Shown: piece by piece, positions 1 to 9,638 of the stretch
How positions within the stretch are numbered: the first letter of the stretch is position 1
Layout: each line of letters starts with the position of its first letter
Assembly: GCF_002860285.1 (NCBI RefSeq)
Contig: NZ_PGVF01000014.1
Coordinates: 310,001-374,000, forward strand
Length of the DNA: 64,000 nucleotides
Direction of reading: 5' to 3'
DNA from: Bacillus sp. M6-12
GTDB taxonomy: Bacteria; Bacillota; Bacilli; Bacillales; DSM-1321
Notes under the pieces: generated by a model
Seen by the model: the letters and a program-made list of their open reading frames with translations, nothing else
Told to the model about the DNA's origin: nothing
Database searches by the model: none
Translations under genes and position numbers: made by a program

Positions 1-1371
1 TACACGAAAGTTCTCTTTGGTGAAGATTATGTTTATCGAGCAGGAACCATAGGTACAGTTGCAGAGAAAACGGCCTACGGCTATGTGAAAGGCTATGCTT
101 CCGATAACAACCTGCATTTAAGAGGAGCCGAAGTTGACCGGCTTGTTTCCGGCTGTACAGGTGTTAAGCGGACCACCGGCCAGCATCCTGGGGGAATCAT
201 TGTAGTGCCGGATTATATGGACATTTACGACTTTTCACCAATCCAGTTTCCGGCGGATGATAAAACATCAGAATGGAAAACGACCCACTTTGACTTCCAT
301 TCCATCCATGATAATCTTTTAAAGCTCGATATTCTCGGGCACGACGATCCTACCGTTATCAGGATGCTGCAGGATTTAAGCGGAATAGATCCAAAAACGA
401 TCCCGACTGATGATCCTGAAGTAATGAAAATTTTCAGCGGAACGGAATCGCTTGGCGTTACAGAGGACCAAATTATGTGTAAAACAGGCACGCTTGGTAT
501 TCCTGAGTTTGGTACACGCTTCGTCCGTCAAATGTTAGAGGACACGAAACCAACAACATTTTCTGAGCTAGTGCAGATATCTGGACTTTCACACGGTACG
601 GACGTATGGCTTGGAAACGCCCAGGAGCTAATCCATAACCGGATTTGTACTTTGAGCGAAGTTATCGGATGCCGTGACGATATTATGGTATATCTGATTT
701 ATCAGGGGCTCGAGCCTTCCCTGGCATTTAAAATTATGGAATCAGTCCGTAAAGGTAAAGGCCTTTCTGAAGAGTTCGAAGCTGAAATGCGCAAGAATGA
801 AGTGCCTGAATGGTATATCGATTCCTGTAAAAAAATCAAATACATGTTCCCTAAAGCACACGCAGCCGCATATGTTTTAATGGCAGTTAGGATCGCCTAT
901 TTTAAAGTGCATTTGCCACTGCTATATTACGCAGCTTATTTCACAGTGCGGGCTGAAGACTTCGAGATCGAGGCAATGGTAAGAGGATCCCAGGCAATTC
1001 GGTCTAAAATTGAGGAAATTAATGCAAAAGGGCTTGAAGCTTCTACAAAAGAAAAAAATACCCTTACAGTTCTGGAGCTTGCTTTGGAAGCATGTGAGCG
1101 CGGATTTTCTTTTAAGAAAGTAGATCTATATAAATCAAGTGCCACAGAATTTATCATTGAAGGCAATTCATTAATTCCACCGTTCAATTCGATCCCCGGA
1201 CTCGGGACAAACGCAGCCATGAACATCGTTCGTGCAAGGCAAGATGGTGAATTTCTCTCAAAAGAGGATCTCCAGCAGCGGGGTAAGGTTTCAAAAACAA
1301 TCTTGGAATTCCTCGACAAGCATGGCTGTCTGGAAGCCCTTCCGGACCAAAATCAGTTATCGTTGTTTTAA
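1..1371 (+). CDS. polC: DNA polymerase III PolC, C-terminal part (cut by window edge)
   Basis: The reading frame is open from base 1, so only the last 456 residues of this roughly 1,440-residue Gram-positive replicative polymerase are present. PolC is the leading-strand polymerase with built-in 3'-5' exonuclease. The visible part is the end of the polymerase palm/fingers and the C-terminal domain. Diagnostic stretches are HPGGIIVVP (about residue 64), [10 protein letters not shown] (about 188), [19 protein letters not shown] and [14 protein letters not shown]. It ends in a short tail finishing QLSLF, which resembles a beta-clamp binding motif (QxxLF type). The gene sits upstream of rimP as in Bacillus. 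The truncation is a window effect, not a pseudogene. Confidence 0.97.
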   Translation, partial: YTKVLFGEDYVYRAGTIGTVAEKTAYGYVKGYASDNNLHLRGAEVDRLVSGCTGVKRTTGQHPGGIIVVPDYMDIYDFSPIQFPADDKTSEWKTTHFDFHSIHDNLLKLDILGHDDPTVIRMLQDLSGIDPKTIPTDDPEVMKIFSGTESLGVTEDQIMCKTGTLGIPEFGTRFVRQMLEDTKPTTFSELVQISGLSHGTDVWLGNAQELIHNRICTLSEVIGCRDDIMVYLIYQGLEPSLAFKIMESVRKGKGLSEEFEAEMRKNEVPEWYIDSCKKIKYMFPKAHAAAYVLMAVRIAYFKVHLPLLYYAAYFTVRAEDFEIEAMVRGSQAIRSKIEEINAKGLEASTKEKNTLTVLELALEACERGFSFKKVDLYKSSATEFIIEGNSLIPPFNSIPGLGTNAAMNIVRARQDGEFLSKEDLQQRGKVSKTILEFLDKHGCLEALPDQNQLSLF

Positions 1372-1447
1372 TATAGCGAAGCTTTAGTATTTAGATTAGG
1401 GAGTATCAGTCGAGATATTGAGATATACGTAATCAACATGAACACTT

Positions 1448-1613
1448 GTCTAGCTGCAGCACCCAGCCCCGACGCACAGGACAAGGAACGCTTCGGCAGC
1501 ATTACACGCACGAAATAAAGCGGCAGCTTTGTGAGGATGTGCTGACGTCGACGTTTGGCACAGGATGTGCCAGAACTTAGTCGACGTTCCTTTCTGGGCG
1601 CTTCCGCTTTCTA
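1448..1613 (+). repeat. Modular hairpin intergenic repeat, copy R1
   Basis: This begins GTCTAGCTGCAGCACCCAGC and ends GGGCGCTTCCGCTTTCTA, so the two ends can pair through the AGC-rich and GCT-rich arms. The middle holds a perfect CGTCGAC ... GTCGACG arm pair enclosing GGCACAGGATGTGCC. The same outer ends recur at 13201, 42534, 45589, 49290 and 52157, always on the + strand. It fills most of the 400 bases between polC and rimP. Function unknown; the class resembles the dispersed non-coding repeats known from Bacillus genomes. Confidence 0.8.
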
Positions 1614-1615
1614 GT

Positions 1616-1644
1616 TTGCATAATAATCTTGGTTATGGTATATT
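1616..1644 (+). promoter_or_regulatory. Candidate sigma-A promoter of the rimP-nusA-infB operon
   Basis: TTGCAT (1616-1621) and TATATT (1639-1644) are separated by 17 bases, directly after repeat R1. This would start a leader near 1651 that carries the hairpin at 1675-1698 before rimP. The match to consensus is moderate. Confidence 0.45.
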
Positions 1645-1674
1645 TTTATTGGAAATACTAAGATAAACCAAGGA

Positions 1675-1706
1675 AAAGAGTGGGGAAACCCACTCTTTCG
1701 TCTTTG
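1675..1706 (+). terminator. Hairpin with interrupted U-tract in the nusA operon leader
   Basis: A perfect 10-bp stem AAAGAGTGGG / CCCACTCTTT closes a GAAA tetraloop. The following T-run is broken (CGTCTTTGT) instead of continuous. It lies about 75 bases before rimP, so it can act as a weak terminator after polC or as an attenuator for the nusA operon. NusA-dependent terminators in Bacillus typically have such imperfect U-tracts, and nusA is reported to be autoregulated in B. subtilis. The assignment here is inference. Confidence 0.6.
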
Positions 1707-1771
1707 TAATCAGCTTTTTTTATCATTCTATCCATCACTATAAATGAGTGAAGCAGGTATGGAGGGACCAT

Positions 1772-2245
1772 ATGAGCAAAAAGGTTACAGAAATTGTAGA
1801 AGAACTCGTCACACCGGTTCTGGATGAACTTGGACTTGAATTAGTTGAAGTTGAGTACGTAAAAGAAGGGAAAAACTGGTTCCTTCGCGTATTTATTGAC
1901 AAGGACTCCGGCGTTGATATTGAAGAATGCGGCATAGTGAGTGAACGGCTCAGTGAAAAATTGGATGAACTCGACCCTATTCCTCAAAATTATTTCTTGG
2001 AGGTTTCATCTCCAGGAGCCGAAAGGCCGCTAAAGAAGGATAAGGATTTTCAAAAGGCAATTGGCAAAAATGTCTTTATTAAGACATATGAGCCAATTGA
2101 CGGTGAAAAAGAATTTGAAGGTGTTTTATCCTCTTTTGATGGCAGTGAAGTAACCGTTGAAGTGAGAATCAAAACAAGAAAAAAAACGATTGTAATTCCT
2201 TATGAAAAGGTTGCTAAGGCAAGGCTGGCTGTGACTTTCTCTTAA
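1772..2245 (+). CDS. rimP: Ribosome maturation factor RimP
   Basis: This 157-residue protein assists 30S subunit maturation in the cytoplasm. The family signature is visible: an N-terminal alpha/beta domain (about 1-80) with [20 protein letters not shown] and the acidic [20 protein letters not shown] stretch, then [14 protein letters not shown] and a C-terminal SH3-like barrel (about 85-157). The ATG at 1772 is chosen because GGAGGG stands 5 bases before it; an in-frame ATG at 1748 has no good ribosome binding site. It is the first gene of the nusA-infB operon, 38 bases before nusA, as in other Bacillaceae. Confidence 0.95.
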   Translation: MSKKVTEIVEELVTPVLDELGLELVEVEYVKEGKNWFLRVFIDKDSGVDIEECGIVSERLSEKLDELDPIPQNYFLEVSSPGAERPLKKDKDFQKAIGKNVFIKTYEPIDGEKEFEGVLSSFDGSEVTVEVRIKTRKKTIVIPYEKVAKARLAVTFS

Positions 2246-2283
2246 AATTACAGCAATCAATGATCGTTGAAGGGGGATCTACC

Positions 2284-3405
2284 ATGAGCAGTGAGTTATT
2301 GGATGCTCTGCTAATTTTGGAAAAGGAAAAGGGCATTTCAAGGGACGTCTTGATTGAGGCCATTGAAGCCGCTTTGATATCTGCTTATCGCCGGAATTTT
2401 AACCAGGCACAAAACGTCCGCATAGATTTAAATCTGGGAACAGGTTCTATGAGGGTTTTTGCACGTAAAGAAGTGGTAGAGGAAGTATTTGATACACGCC
2501 TTGAAATTTCTGAAGAAGAGGCAAAGCGTATTAATCCAAATTACCGAATTGAAGATGTGGTTGAAATGGAAGTAACGCCTAAGGATTTCGGACGGATTGC
2601 TGCCCAGACTGCCAAACAGGTTGTCACACAGCGTGTTCGCGAAGCAGAACGAGGAATTATTTATTCTGAATTCATCGATCGTGAAGAAGATATCATGACT
2701 GGTATAGTTCAGCGCCAGGATTCCAGGTTCATCTATGTGAGTCTGGGGAAAATTGAAGCGCTTTTGCCGATTAACGAGCAAATGCCAAACGAGCAATACA
2801 AACCGCATGACCGGATAAAGGTCTTTATTACAAAAGTAGAGAAAACTTCAAAAGGTCCACAAATCTTTGTTTCCAGAACTCATCCGGGACTATTGAAGCG
2901 ATTGTTTGAAATAGAGGTTCCTGAAATATTTGACGGAACAGTTGAAATTAAGTCCGTTGCTCGTGAAGCCGGCGACCGTTCAAAGATTTCCGTTCATGCC
3001 GAAAACGAAGAAGTTGACCCGGTCGGCTCTTGCGTAGGTCCAAAAGGACAGCGAGTTCAAGCCATTGTAAATGAATTAAAGGGTGAAAAAATTGACATTG
3101 TAAAATGGTCTGAAGACCCAGTTGTTTTTGTTGCAAATGCTCTGAGCCCGTCAAAGGTAGTAGAAGTACTGGTTCATGAAGAGGAAAAGGCAACGACAGT
3201 AATTGTTCCTGACTATCAGCTGTCGCTGGCAATTGGAAAAAGAGGCCAAAATGCGCGGCTTGCAGCGAAATTGACAGGCTGGAAGATTGATATTAAGAGT
3301 GAAACAGAGGCGCGTAATGCAGGTATTTATCCTGTAGAAGAACAGGACTTCCTGTTGAGCAGGGAAAGCCTGGAGGATGACGAGTTTTCTGAAGATAACG
3401 AATAA
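2284..3405 (+). CDS. nusA: Transcription termination/antitermination factor NusA
   Basis: This 373-residue RNA-polymerase-binding factor modulates pausing and intrinsic termination. Domains in order are an N-terminal RNAP-binding domain (1-125) and an S1 fold (about 130-200, including [20 protein letters not shown]). KH1 follows with [20 protein letters not shown] (about 240) and KH2 with [20 protein letters not shown] (about 315). The tail is short and acidic, and the acidic repeats of proteobacterial NusA are absent, as is usual for Bacillus. The ATG at 2284 follows a GGGGGA site; an in-frame ATG at 2260 is less likely. A leader hairpin at 1675-1698 may be its own regulatory target. Confidence 0.97.
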   Translation: MSSELLDALLILEKEKGISRDVLIEAIEAALISAYRRNFNQAQNVRIDLNLGTGSMRVFARKEVVEEVFDTRLEISEEEAKRINPNYRIEDVVEMEVTPKDFGRIAAQTAKQVVTQRVREAERGIIYSEFIDREEDIMTGIVQRQDSRFIYVSLGKIEALLPINEQMPNEQYKPHDRIKVFITKVEKTSKGPQIFVSRTHPGLLKRLFEIEVPEIFDGTVEIKSVAREAGDRSKISVHAENEEVDPVGSCVGPKGQRVQAIVNELKGEKIDIVKWSEDPVVFVANALSPSKVVEVLVHEEEKATTVIVPDYQLSLAIGKRGQNARLAAKLTGWKIDIKSETEARNAGIYPVEEQDFLLSRESLEDDEFSEDNE

Positions 3406-3420
3406 ATAGAGGTGACAGGT

Positions 3421-3705
3421 GTGAACAGCCGCAAGAAAATTCCAATGCGCAAGTGCGTCGCTACAGGTGAAATGAAGCCGAAGAAGGAATTGATCCGCAT
3501 TGTCCGTTCTAAAGAAGGAGAAGTGTCCATCGATCCGTCCGGAAAAAAATCGGGGCGCGGGGCATACCTGTCATTGGACAGGGAGAGCATTCTTTTGGCA
3601 AAGAAAAAGAACACTTTGGCCAATCATTTAAGTGCGGAAATTGATCCCTCCCTCTACGAACAGCTGCTGGAAATGGTTGAAAAGGAGAATCATTCTACCA
3701 AATGA
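3421..3705 (+). CDS. rnpM: RNase P modulator RnpM (YlxR family)
   Basis: This is a small basic protein of 94 residues. The YlxR signature is seen in [20 protein letters not shown] near the N-terminus and GRGAYLS near residue 45. The family binds RNA, and the B. subtilis member has been reported to interact with RNase P. The GTG at 3421 is preferred over the in-frame GTG at 3412 because GAGGTG (3410-3415) then sits at normal spacing. Its stop overlaps the ylxQ start by four bases (ATGA), so the two are translationally coupled within the nusA-infB operon. Confidence 0.92.
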   Translation: MNSRKKIPMRKCVATGEMKPKKELIRIVRSKEGEVSIDPSGKKSGRGAYLSLDRESILLAKKKNTLANHLSAEIDPSLYEQLLEMVEKENHSTK

Positions 3706-4004
3706 AACAGGAGCAATGGATTTCTCTATTAGGTTTGGCAAGTCGGGCGCGAAAGCTGATTTCTGGAGAGGAATTGGTGGTAAAAGAAGTAAGAAGCAAG
3801 AATGCAAAGCTGGTTCTGCTTTCGTTGGATGCTTCGAAAAATACAGAGAAGAAAATCTCCGATAAATGTGCATTTTACAATGTCCCATTAAAGAGAATAG
3901 AAAGCCGGACAGTTTTAGGGCAGGCAATCGGCAAAGATGCCCGGGTAACTGTTGCTGTTCTGGATGAGGGATTTGCACGTAAACTTCTGACGCTGCTCGA
4001 TTAA
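3702..4004 (+). CDS. ylxQ: L7Ae-family K-turn RNA-binding protein YlxQ
   Basis: This 100-residue L7Ae/L30e/S12e-type protein is predicted to bind kink-turn RNA. The fold is recognised from [20 protein letters not shown] at the N-terminus, the [11 protein letters not shown] strand, and the C-terminal [20 protein letters not shown]. It overlaps rnpM by 4 bases and is followed 19 bases later by infB, the standard Bacillus arrangement. The exact RNA partner is not evident from sequence. Confidence 0.93.
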   Translation: MKQEQWISLLGLASRARKLISGEELVVKEVRSKNAKLVLLSLDASKNTEKKISDKCAFYNVPLKRIESRTVLGQAIGKDARVTVAVLDEGFARKLLTLLD

Positions 4005-4023
4005 TTTTAACGGGGGTGAACGT

Positions 4024-6252
4024 ATGACCAAAATACGTGTATATGAATATGCGAAAAAACATAATGTTTCAAGCAAGGACATTATCGTGAAACTAAAAGA
4101 CATGAATATCGAGGTATCAAACCATATGGCAGCATTAGATGATTCAACAATACAAAAGCTTGACAGCACGTACAATGCAAAAGCAAAAGAAGAGAAAAAA
4201 ACTTCTCCAAATAATAATCCACAGAACCAGCAAAGCTCAAAGCCTGCTGAAAACTCTGAACCTAAACCCGATAAATATGAGGACGAAGGCGACGATAACA
4301 CAGTTAACACACAAAAGCTGAAGAAAAAAGCAGTTGCTAAGCCTGTCATAGGCAAAAAGACGGTTCAGGAAAACAGATCAAAAGAATCAAAGGTATTCAA
4401 TAAAGGCAATAACAACAATAACAGAAATAGAAATAACAGAAACAAGCAAAGATCCAACCATCAGCACCAAGCACCTGTTCAAAGAAAAGTAAGAGAGCTT
4501 CCTAAGAAAATCACTTTCACAGAATCTTTAACAGTTGCTGAATTAGCCAAAAAGCTCTACAGAGAGCCCTCTGAAATTATCAAGAAGCTCTTTATGCTTG
4601 GAGTAGTAGCTACTATAAACCAGTCTCTTGATAAAGATGCAATTGAGTTAATTGCAAGTGAATACGGTGTTGAGGTTGAAGAGACAATCCCTGTCGATAT
4701 TACCGACCTTGAATCACATGTAACAGATGATCAGGCTGCTGACCTAGTAGAGCGCCCTTCTGTCGTGACGATCATGGGACACGTTGACCACGGTAAAACT
4801 ACATTGCTCGATTCCATCCGCAACACGAAAGTAACTGAAGGTGAAGCTGGCGGAATTACGCAGCATATTGGTGCTTACCAGGTAGAAGTCAGTGATAAGA
4901 AAATTACTTTCCTTGATACTCCTGGACATGCAGCATTTACTACAATGCGTGCCCGCGGTGCGAAAGTAACCGACATCACAATTATCGTAGTTGCTGCCGA
5001 TGACGGAGTTATGCCGCAAACAGTAGAAGCGATTAACCATGCTAAAGCTGCTGAGGTACCAATCATTATCGCGGTAAATAAAATAGATAAACCAGCAGCT
5101 AACCCTGACCGAGTTATGCAGGAACTGACAGAACATGGCCTAGTTCCAGAAGCATGGGGCGGAGACACGATCTTTGTACCTATCTCAGCAAAAACAGGTG
5201 AAGGAATCGAAAGCTTGCTTGAAATGATCCTTCTCGTTGGTGAAGTGGAAGAGTATAAGGCAAATCCGAAATCCCGTGCAAACGGAACCGTGATTGAAGC
5301 CCAGCTTGATAAAGGCCGTGGCGCAGTAGCGACACTGCTTGTTCAAAATGGAACACTTCGCGTAGGTGATCCAATTGTAGTAGGAAACTCATTCGGCCGT
5401 GTTCGTGCAATGGTAAATGATCTTGGCCGCCGTGTTAAGGATGCCGGCCCTTCAACACCTGTAGAGATTACGGGTCTTAATGAAGTTCCGCAGGCAGGAG
5501 ATCGCTTCGTTGTAGTGGAAGATGAGAAAACAGCCCGCCAGGTTGGTGAAGCAAGAGCACAGGTTACGCTTCAATCTCAGCGCAATGAAAAATCACGTGT
5601 TACGCTTGATACTTTGTTTGAACAGATGAAACAAGGGGAAATGAAAGAACTAAACATCATCCTAAAAGCGGATGTTCAAGGTTCTGCCGAAGCCCTTGCC
5701 GCATCACTTCGAAAAATTGAAGTAGAAGGCGCGAAGGTGAAAATCATCCATACTGGTGTGGGAGCTATCACAGAATCTGATATTATTCTGGCAACTGCAT
5801 CCAATGCAATTGTCATAGGTTTTAATGTACGCCCGGATGTAAATGCTAAACGTGCAGCCGAATCTGAAAATGTAGACGTTCGTTTACACCGGATCATTTA
5901 TAAAGTAATAGACGAGATTGAAGCTGCGATGAAGGGTATGCTTGATCCTGAATTTGAAGAAAAAATCATCGGCCAGGCTGAAGTCCGTACTACTTTCAAG
6001 GTTTCAAAAGTCGGTACAATTGCCGGTTCTTATGTAACGGATGGTAAGATTACCCGGGACAGCGGCGTAAGGCTTATCCGCCAGGGCGTTGTTATTTTTG
6101 AAGGACAGATTGATGCTTTGAAGCGCTTTAAGGATGATGTGAAAGAAGTTGCGACAAACTATGAATGCGGGATTACGATCAAAAACTTCAACGACGTAAA
6201 GGAAGGCGACATTATTGAAGCTTACGTTATGGAGGAAGTAGAACGCGCATGA
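4024..6252 (+). CDS. infB: Translation initiation factor IF-2
   Basis: This 742-residue GTPase places initiator tRNA on the 30S subunit and promotes subunit joining. An N-terminal IF2-N motif (about 1-50) is followed by a Lys/Asn/Gln-rich linker (about 55-150). A second IF2-N module precedes the G domain, which has GHVDHGKT (about 252), DTPGHAAFT (about 298) and NKIDKP (about 351). Domains II-IV follow, with the C-terminal tRNA-binding barrel. The asparagine-rich stretch near 135-145 is a low-complexity hinge. GGGGTGA precedes the ATG by 4 bases. Its stop overlaps ylxP by 4 bases. Confidence 0.98.
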   Translation: MTKIRVYEYAKKHNVSSKDIIVKLKDMNIEVSNHMAALDDSTIQKLDSTYNAKAKEEKKTSPNNNPQNQQSSKPAENSEPKPDKYEDEGDDNTVNTQKLKKKAVAKPVIGKKTVQENRSKESKVFNKGNNNNNRNRNNRNKQRSNHQHQAPVQRKVRELPKKITFTESLTVAELAKKLYREPSEIIKKLFMLGVVATINQSLDKDAIELIASEYGVEVEETIPVDITDLESHVTDDQAADLVERPSVVTIMGHVDHGKTTLLDSIRNTKVTEGEAGGITQHIGAYQVEVSDKKITFLDTPGHAAFTTMRARGAKVTDITIIVVAADDGVMPQTVEAINHAKAAEVPIIIAVNKIDKPAANPDRVMQELTEHGLVPEAWGGDTIFVPISAKTGEGIESLLEMILLVGEVEEYKANPKSRANGTVIEAQLDKGRGAVATLLVQNGTLRVGDPIVVGNSFGRVRAMVNDLGRRVKDAGPSTPVEITGLNEVPQAGDRFVVVEDEKTARQVGEARAQVTLQSQRNEKSRVTLDTLFEQMKQGEMKELNIILKADVQGSAEALAASLRKIEVEGAKVKIIHTGVGAITESDIILATASNAIVIGFNVRPDVNAKRAAESENVDVRLHRIIYKVIDEIEAAMKGMLDPEFEEKIIGQAEVRTTFKVSKVGTIAGSYVTDGKITRDSGVRLIRQGVVIFEGQIDALKRFKDDVKEVATNYECGITIKNFNDVKEGDIIEAYVMEEVERA

Positions 6253-6527
6253 TTCTTTATGCCGAATGTGAGTGCATTATACATGAGGCTCAGTCTTTAA
6301 AGGAAAAGCGGGCCGTCCTGCAGCGTGTAATAACACGTTTGAAACAGCGGTATAATATCTCGGTTGCCGAGCTTGATTTTCAGGATGTGTGGCAAAGGAC
6401 CAAAATTGGGATAGTTGCCATTACCTCCTCCAAGCTCGCGACGGAACGAGAAATCCAGAATGCATTGGAATATCTTGACTCGTTCCCGGAATTAGAACGC
6501 ACTATTACAGATATAGAATGGCTTTAG
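6249..6527 (+). CDS. ylxP: DUF503 family protein YlxP
   Basis: This 92-residue protein of the DUF503/YlxP family is recognised by its N-terminal [20 protein letters not shown] and a ferredoxin-like alpha/beta pattern. It overlaps infB by four bases and lies 16 bases before rbfA, so it is part of the ribosome-biogenesis operon. A ribosome-related role is suggested only by this context; no catalytic residues are evident. Confidence 0.9.
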   Translation: MILYAECECIIHEAQSLKEKRAVLQRVITRLKQRYNISVAELDFQDVWQRTKIGIVAITSSKLATEREIQNALEYLDSFPELERTITDIEWL

Positions 6528-6543
6528 TTAGCGGGGTGACTTT

Positions 6544-6912
6544 ATGAGCGTTCGTTCAAATCGTGTCGGAGAACAAATGAAGAAAGAATTAAGTGAAATT
6601 ATCGGACGGAAAATAAAAGATCCGCGGATTGGTTTTGTTACTGTAACAGATGTTGCGGTCACTGGGGACCTGCAGCAGGCTACCGTGTATATTTCCGTTT
6701 TAGGTGATGAGGAGCAAAAAGAGAATACACTTAAGGGCCTTGCCAAGGCAAAAGGTTTTATCCGTTCAGAAATCGGCCAGCGCATTAGACTGCGAAAAAC
6801 GCCGGAAATTCTTTTTGAATTTGACGAATCAATCAATTATGGTAACCGGATTGAGACTCTTATTCATCAGATTCATTCGGAGGATAAGCCAAGCCAGGAA
6901 GATAAGGAATAG
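6544..6912 (+). CDS. rbfA: 30S ribosome-binding factor RbfA
   Basis: This 122-residue cold-adaptation and 16S rRNA 5'-end maturation factor has a single KH-like fold. It is seen from [20 protein letters not shown] at the N-terminus, the [20 protein letters not shown] core and the [16 protein letters not shown] segment near residues 82-97. GCGGGGTGA precedes the ATG. It is the last gene of the nusA-infB operon, and a strong terminator follows at 6991-7029. Confidence 0.95.
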   Translation: MSVRSNRVGEQMKKELSEIIGRKIKDPRIGFVTVTDVAVTGDLQQATVYISVLGDEEQKENTLKGLAKAKGFIRSEIGQRIRLRKTPEILFEFDESINYGNRIETLIHQIHSEDKPSQEDKE

Positions 6913-6990
6913 GCTAAAAGTGCGAATGAGCTGCTCAAAATGAGTAACTCACAATCTGTTAGCTGGTTTTTTTCCAAGTCGGCAGAATAG

Positions 6991-7029
6991 AAAAACCTTG
7001 CCACTCACTTTATTTGGCAAGGTTTTTTG
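6991..7029 (+). terminator. Rho-independent terminator after rbfA
   Basis: The stem AAACCTTGCCA / TTGGCAAGGTTT, with loop CTCACTTTA, is followed by TTTT. It closes the nusA-infB-rbfA operon and lies 38 bases before truB, so truB may use read-through or a promoter hidden in this gap. Confidence 0.85.
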
Positions 7030-7066
7030 CTTTATCCCTTTTTACAGGACGAAAGGAGGCAGCAGT

Positions 7067-7981
7067 ATGGAAGGGATTCTTCCCCTGTTTAAACCTAAAG
7101 GCATGACATCCCATGATTGTGTCTTTAAGCTGCGTAAACTATTGAAAACTAAAAAAGTTGGACATACCGGGACACTCGATCCAGATGTAACAGGAGTTTT
7201 GCCGATTTGCATTGGACGGGCTACGAAAATTGCGGAATACATAACAGATGCCGGCAAGGAATATGAAGGTGAAGTAACTCTAGGATCGGCTACTGCGACC
7301 GAGGATGCCAGCGGAGAGATTGTTGCTGAAAAGAAGGTAGACTCACCGTTGTCGCGTAATATGATTCTTAATGTTCTAAAATCTCTTACTGGAGAGATTG
7401 AGCAAACTCCTCCAATGTTTTCAGCCGTAAAGGTCAATGGAAAAAAACTTTATGAATATGCAAGGGCTGGAATTGAGATAGAGCGCCCATCTAGAATTGT
7501 TTCAATATATGAACTAGAGCTCCTGGATGAACGGGAGAGGTTTGAAGGAGAGTCAATCTCTTTCAGGTTCCGGGTAAGCTGCAGCAAAGGGACATATATT
7601 AGGACACTTGCCGTAATGATCGGAGAAAAGCTAGGCTACCCGGCACATATGTCTGATCTGGTCCGTACGCGTTCGGCCTCATTTGCTCTTAAAGATTGCT
7701 TATCATTTGAACACATTGAAAGCAGTGCAGAGGCTGGTGAAGCAGGTAAACTGCTATACCCTTTAGAGTCCGGTTTGCTTCATTTGCCCAAATATTTGAT
7801 TAGTGATACAGTAGCAGAGAAAGTAAAAAATGGTGCGGTTCTGCCGTTTCCTGCTGATTTTGAAGCTGAAAAAGATACACCGTTTGTCCTATTATCAGAA
7901 GGAATAGCGCTGGCCATTTATCAGCACCATCCATCTAAAAAGGGATTGATGAAACCAGTGAAAGTACTAAGAAACGAGTAA
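7067..7981 (+). CDS. truB: tRNA pseudouridine(55) synthase TruB
   Basis: This 304-residue enzyme converts U55 of the tRNA T-loop to pseudouridine. The catalytic aspartate is Asp38 within GHTGTLDPDVTGVLP. Other family features are KPKGMTSHD at the N-terminus, GKEYEGEVTLG and the SCSKGTYIRTLA segment. A PUA-like C-terminal domain covers about 240-304. The ATG at 7067 has AAAGGAGG 8 bases upstream. It is followed by ribF after 125 bases that contain a short remnant of the hairpin repeat family. Confidence 0.96.
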   Translation: MEGILPLFKPKGMTSHDCVFKLRKLLKTKKVGHTGTLDPDVTGVLPICIGRATKIAEYITDAGKEYEGEVTLGSATATEDASGEIVAEKKVDSPLSRNMILNVLKSLTGEIEQTPPMFSAVKVNGKKLYEYARAGIEIERPSRIVSIYELELLDERERFEGESISFRFRVSCSKGTYIRTLAVMIGEKLGYPAHMSDLVRTRSASFALKDCLSFEHIESSAEAGEAGKLLYPLESGLLHLPKYLISDTVAEKVKNGAVLPFPADFEAEKDTPFVLLSEGIALAIYQHHPSKKGLMKPVKVLRNE

Positions 7982-8021
7982 CTAGATGTAAGTTCATTGG
8001 TGCTTTTTTAATACAGATTAA

Positions 8022-8090
8022 ATGTTTAGCTCAGCGCCCGGCAACATTCTTTCATTATTGTTGTGTAAAGGACGCTTGCGCTTTTCTTTT
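8022..8090 (+). repeat. Shortened remnant of the hairpin repeat family (R8)
   Basis: The left end TGTTTAGCTCAGCGCCCG and the right end GGACGCTTGCGCTTTTCT match the outer arms of R1-R6, but only about 30 bases lie between them. It ends immediately before the ACGAGGAGA ribosome binding site of ribF, so its right arm is part of the ribF leader. Confidence 0.6.
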
Positions 8091-8106
8091 ACGAGGAGAA
8101 TGGAAT

Positions 8107-9057
8107 GTGGAAGTAATAAAAATAGAGCATCCTCATGATTTTACAGCTGATTCTTTTCCGCCGCTCTCTCTGGCGCTCGGCTTTTTTGACGGTGTTCACT
8201 TTGGCCATCAGAAGGTTATAGAAAGCGCCAAACAGGAAGCGGAGTTAAAGGGCCTAAAAACGGCTGTCATGACGTTTGACCCGCATCCGTCTGCAGTCCT
8301 TGCCAGGGATATTCAGCATGTGCATTACATCACCCCGATTAAGGACAAGGCAGCCATTTTAAAGCACTTAGGTGTTGAGTATCTGTTCATTGTCGAGTTT
8401 ACTAAGGTATTTGCAGAGCTGCTGCCGCAGCAATTCGTGGATGAATATATTATTGCGCTGAATGTAAAGCATGTTGTAGCCGGTTTTGATTATACATATG
8501 GCCGGCTTGGCAAAGGAACAATGGAAACGATGCCGTTTCATTCCCGCTCAGCGTTTACTCAAACGGTTGTAGAAAAGCAGTCCGATGGAGAGGAGAAAAT
8601 CAGTTCTACCCGCCTTAGATCGGTATTAAAGGAAGGAGGTATGGAGGAATTCAGCTCCTTGACCGGCCGTTTCTATACAACTTGCGGTGAAGTGATACAT
8701 GGTGAGAAAAGGGGAAGCAAACTTGGTTTCCCGACAGCCAATCTTGGATTGGATCAAAATTATCTCTTACCTGCTACAGGTGTATATGCGGTTAGAATAA
8801 GGATTAAAGGCATTTGGCATCATGGTGTATGCAATGTTGGCTATAAGCCAACATTCCATGAAAAGCAGCCTGACCAGCCAACAGTCGAGGTACATGTTCT
8901 CGATTTTAACGGAAATATTTACGGCGAAACAGTAGAGGTTGAATGGCATAAGCGGTTACGCAGTGAACAGAAATTTAACGGGATTGAAGAGCTGGTAAGC
9001 CAAATACACGCTGACAAGAGACAAGCAGAGGAATACTTCAAGAAAAAAACTGATTAA
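8107..9057 (+). CDS. ribF: Bifunctional riboflavin kinase / FAD synthetase RibF
   Basis: This 316-residue enzyme makes FMN from riboflavin and then FAD. The N-terminal nucleotidyltransferase domain (about 10-180) has GFFDGVHFGHQ (residues 26-36) and DPHPSAVL. The C-terminal flavokinase domain (about 185-310) has GSKLGFPTANL (about 203) and the GVYAVRI strand. The GTG at 8107 follows GAGGAGA. It is called ribC in B. subtilis. No FMN riboswitch is visible upstream; instead a repeat remnant abuts the ribosome binding site. Confidence 0.96.
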   Translation: MEVIKIEHPHDFTADSFPPLSLALGFFDGVHFGHQKVIESAKQEAELKGLKTAVMTFDPHPSAVLARDIQHVHYITPIKDKAAILKHLGVEYLFIVEFTKVFAELLPQQFVDEYIIALNVKHVVAGFDYTYGRLGKGTMETMPFHSRSAFTQTVVEKQSDGEEKISSTRLRSVLKEGGMEEFSSLTGRFYTTCGEVIHGEKRGSKLGFPTANLGLDQNYLLPATGVYAVRIRIKGIWHHGVCNVGYKPTFHEKQPDQPTVEVHVLDFNGNIYGETVEVEWHKRLRSEQKFNGIEELVSQIHADKRQAEEYFKKKTD

Positions 9058-9105
9058 ACTTGCTTTTACAGGCAAAAAGTTGTAAGCTATTAGATGTTAG
9101 AAATT

Positions 9106-9155
9106 TAACCGTTGCTTGGCTAGTCGAGTCTCCGACGCTGGCTCGGTAACCGGTG
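9106..9155 (+). promoter_or_regulatory. Candidate S15 translational operator in the rpsO leader
   Basis: GTTGC and GTAAC can pair (one G-U pair next to a G-C pair) around an inner CGAG/CTCG stem. This forms a compact junction 34 bases before the rpsO start. Ribosomal protein S15 of bacilli is known to repress its own mRNA through a leader with a GU/GC motif. The fold drawn here is mine and was not computed. Confidence 0.5.
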
Positions 9156-9188
9156 ATTTTTAAAAGAAACCTTAGGAGGTAATTGCAA

Positions 9189-9458
9189 ATGGCAATCACA
9201 CAAGAGCGTAAAAATGAATTAATCGCTGAGTACAGAACTCATGAAACTGACACTGGTTCACCAGAAGTACAGATCGCAGTTCTTACTGAAGAAATCAATA
9301 ACTTGAACGACCACTTGCGCGTTCATAAGAAAGATCACCACTCACGTCGCGGTCTTCTTAAAATGGTAGGTAGACGCCGTAACCTTCTTACGTACCTTCG
9401 TAACAAGGATGTTACTCGTTACCGTAACCTGATCAACAGCTTGGGTCTACGTCGATAA
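9189..9458 (+). CDS. rpsO: 30S ribosomal protein S15
   Basis: This 89-residue all-helical primary 16S rRNA-binding protein has the family signature [39 protein letters not shown] and the C-terminal [13 protein letters not shown]. The ATG at 9189 has TTAGGAGGT 8 bases before it. A near-perfect terminator follows directly, so rpsO is expressed largely as a short unit; a structured leader upstream suggests autoregulation. Confidence 0.98.
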   Translation: MAITQERKNELIAEYRTHETDTGSPEVQIAVLTEEINNLNDHLRVHKKDHHSRRGLLKMVGRRRNLLTYLRNKDVTRYRNLINSLGLRR

Positions 9459-9467
9459 TCTTCAAGA

Positions 9468-9493
9468 AAGCGGGAAATTTCCCGCTTTTTTGC
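9468..9493 (+). terminator. Rho-independent terminator after rpsO
   Basis: The stem AAGCGGGAAA / TTTCCCGCTT is followed by TTTT and begins 10 bases after the rpsO stop. Confidence 0.9.
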
Positions 9494-9545
9494 TGTTAAC
9501 TGATGTTTTTTTCGTACATAATAGGATTAGACTGGGTATATAGTT

Positions 9546-9559
9546 TGTAAACGTTCACA
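9546..9559 (+). promoter_or_regulatory. Predicted CcpA (cre) site upstream of pnp
   Basis: TGTAAACGTTCACA matches the cre consensus TGWAANCGNTNWCA at every position and is nearly palindromic. A TATAGT -10-like hexamer lies at 9539-9544, so the site would straddle the transcription start and predict carbon-catabolite repression of pnp. No good -35 was found, and pnp is not a CcpA target that I know of in B. subtilis. Confidence 0.5.
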
Positions 9560-9638
9560 TATAAGTTCGCACAAATTTTGGGTTTAGGATTTTCTTAAGC
9601 CTCTATTGTAAAGAAAGTCAGAGAGGGGTTTATTTAGA

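Noticed and set aside
1..84. Apparent truncated polC lacking its N-terminus
   Set aside because: The frame is open through base 1 and encodes normal PolC sequence; it is cut by the window, not by mutation.
7982..8106. FMN riboswitch upstream of ribF
   Set aside because: The gap is 125 bases, is mostly a repeat remnant, and lacks the conserved aptamer segments.
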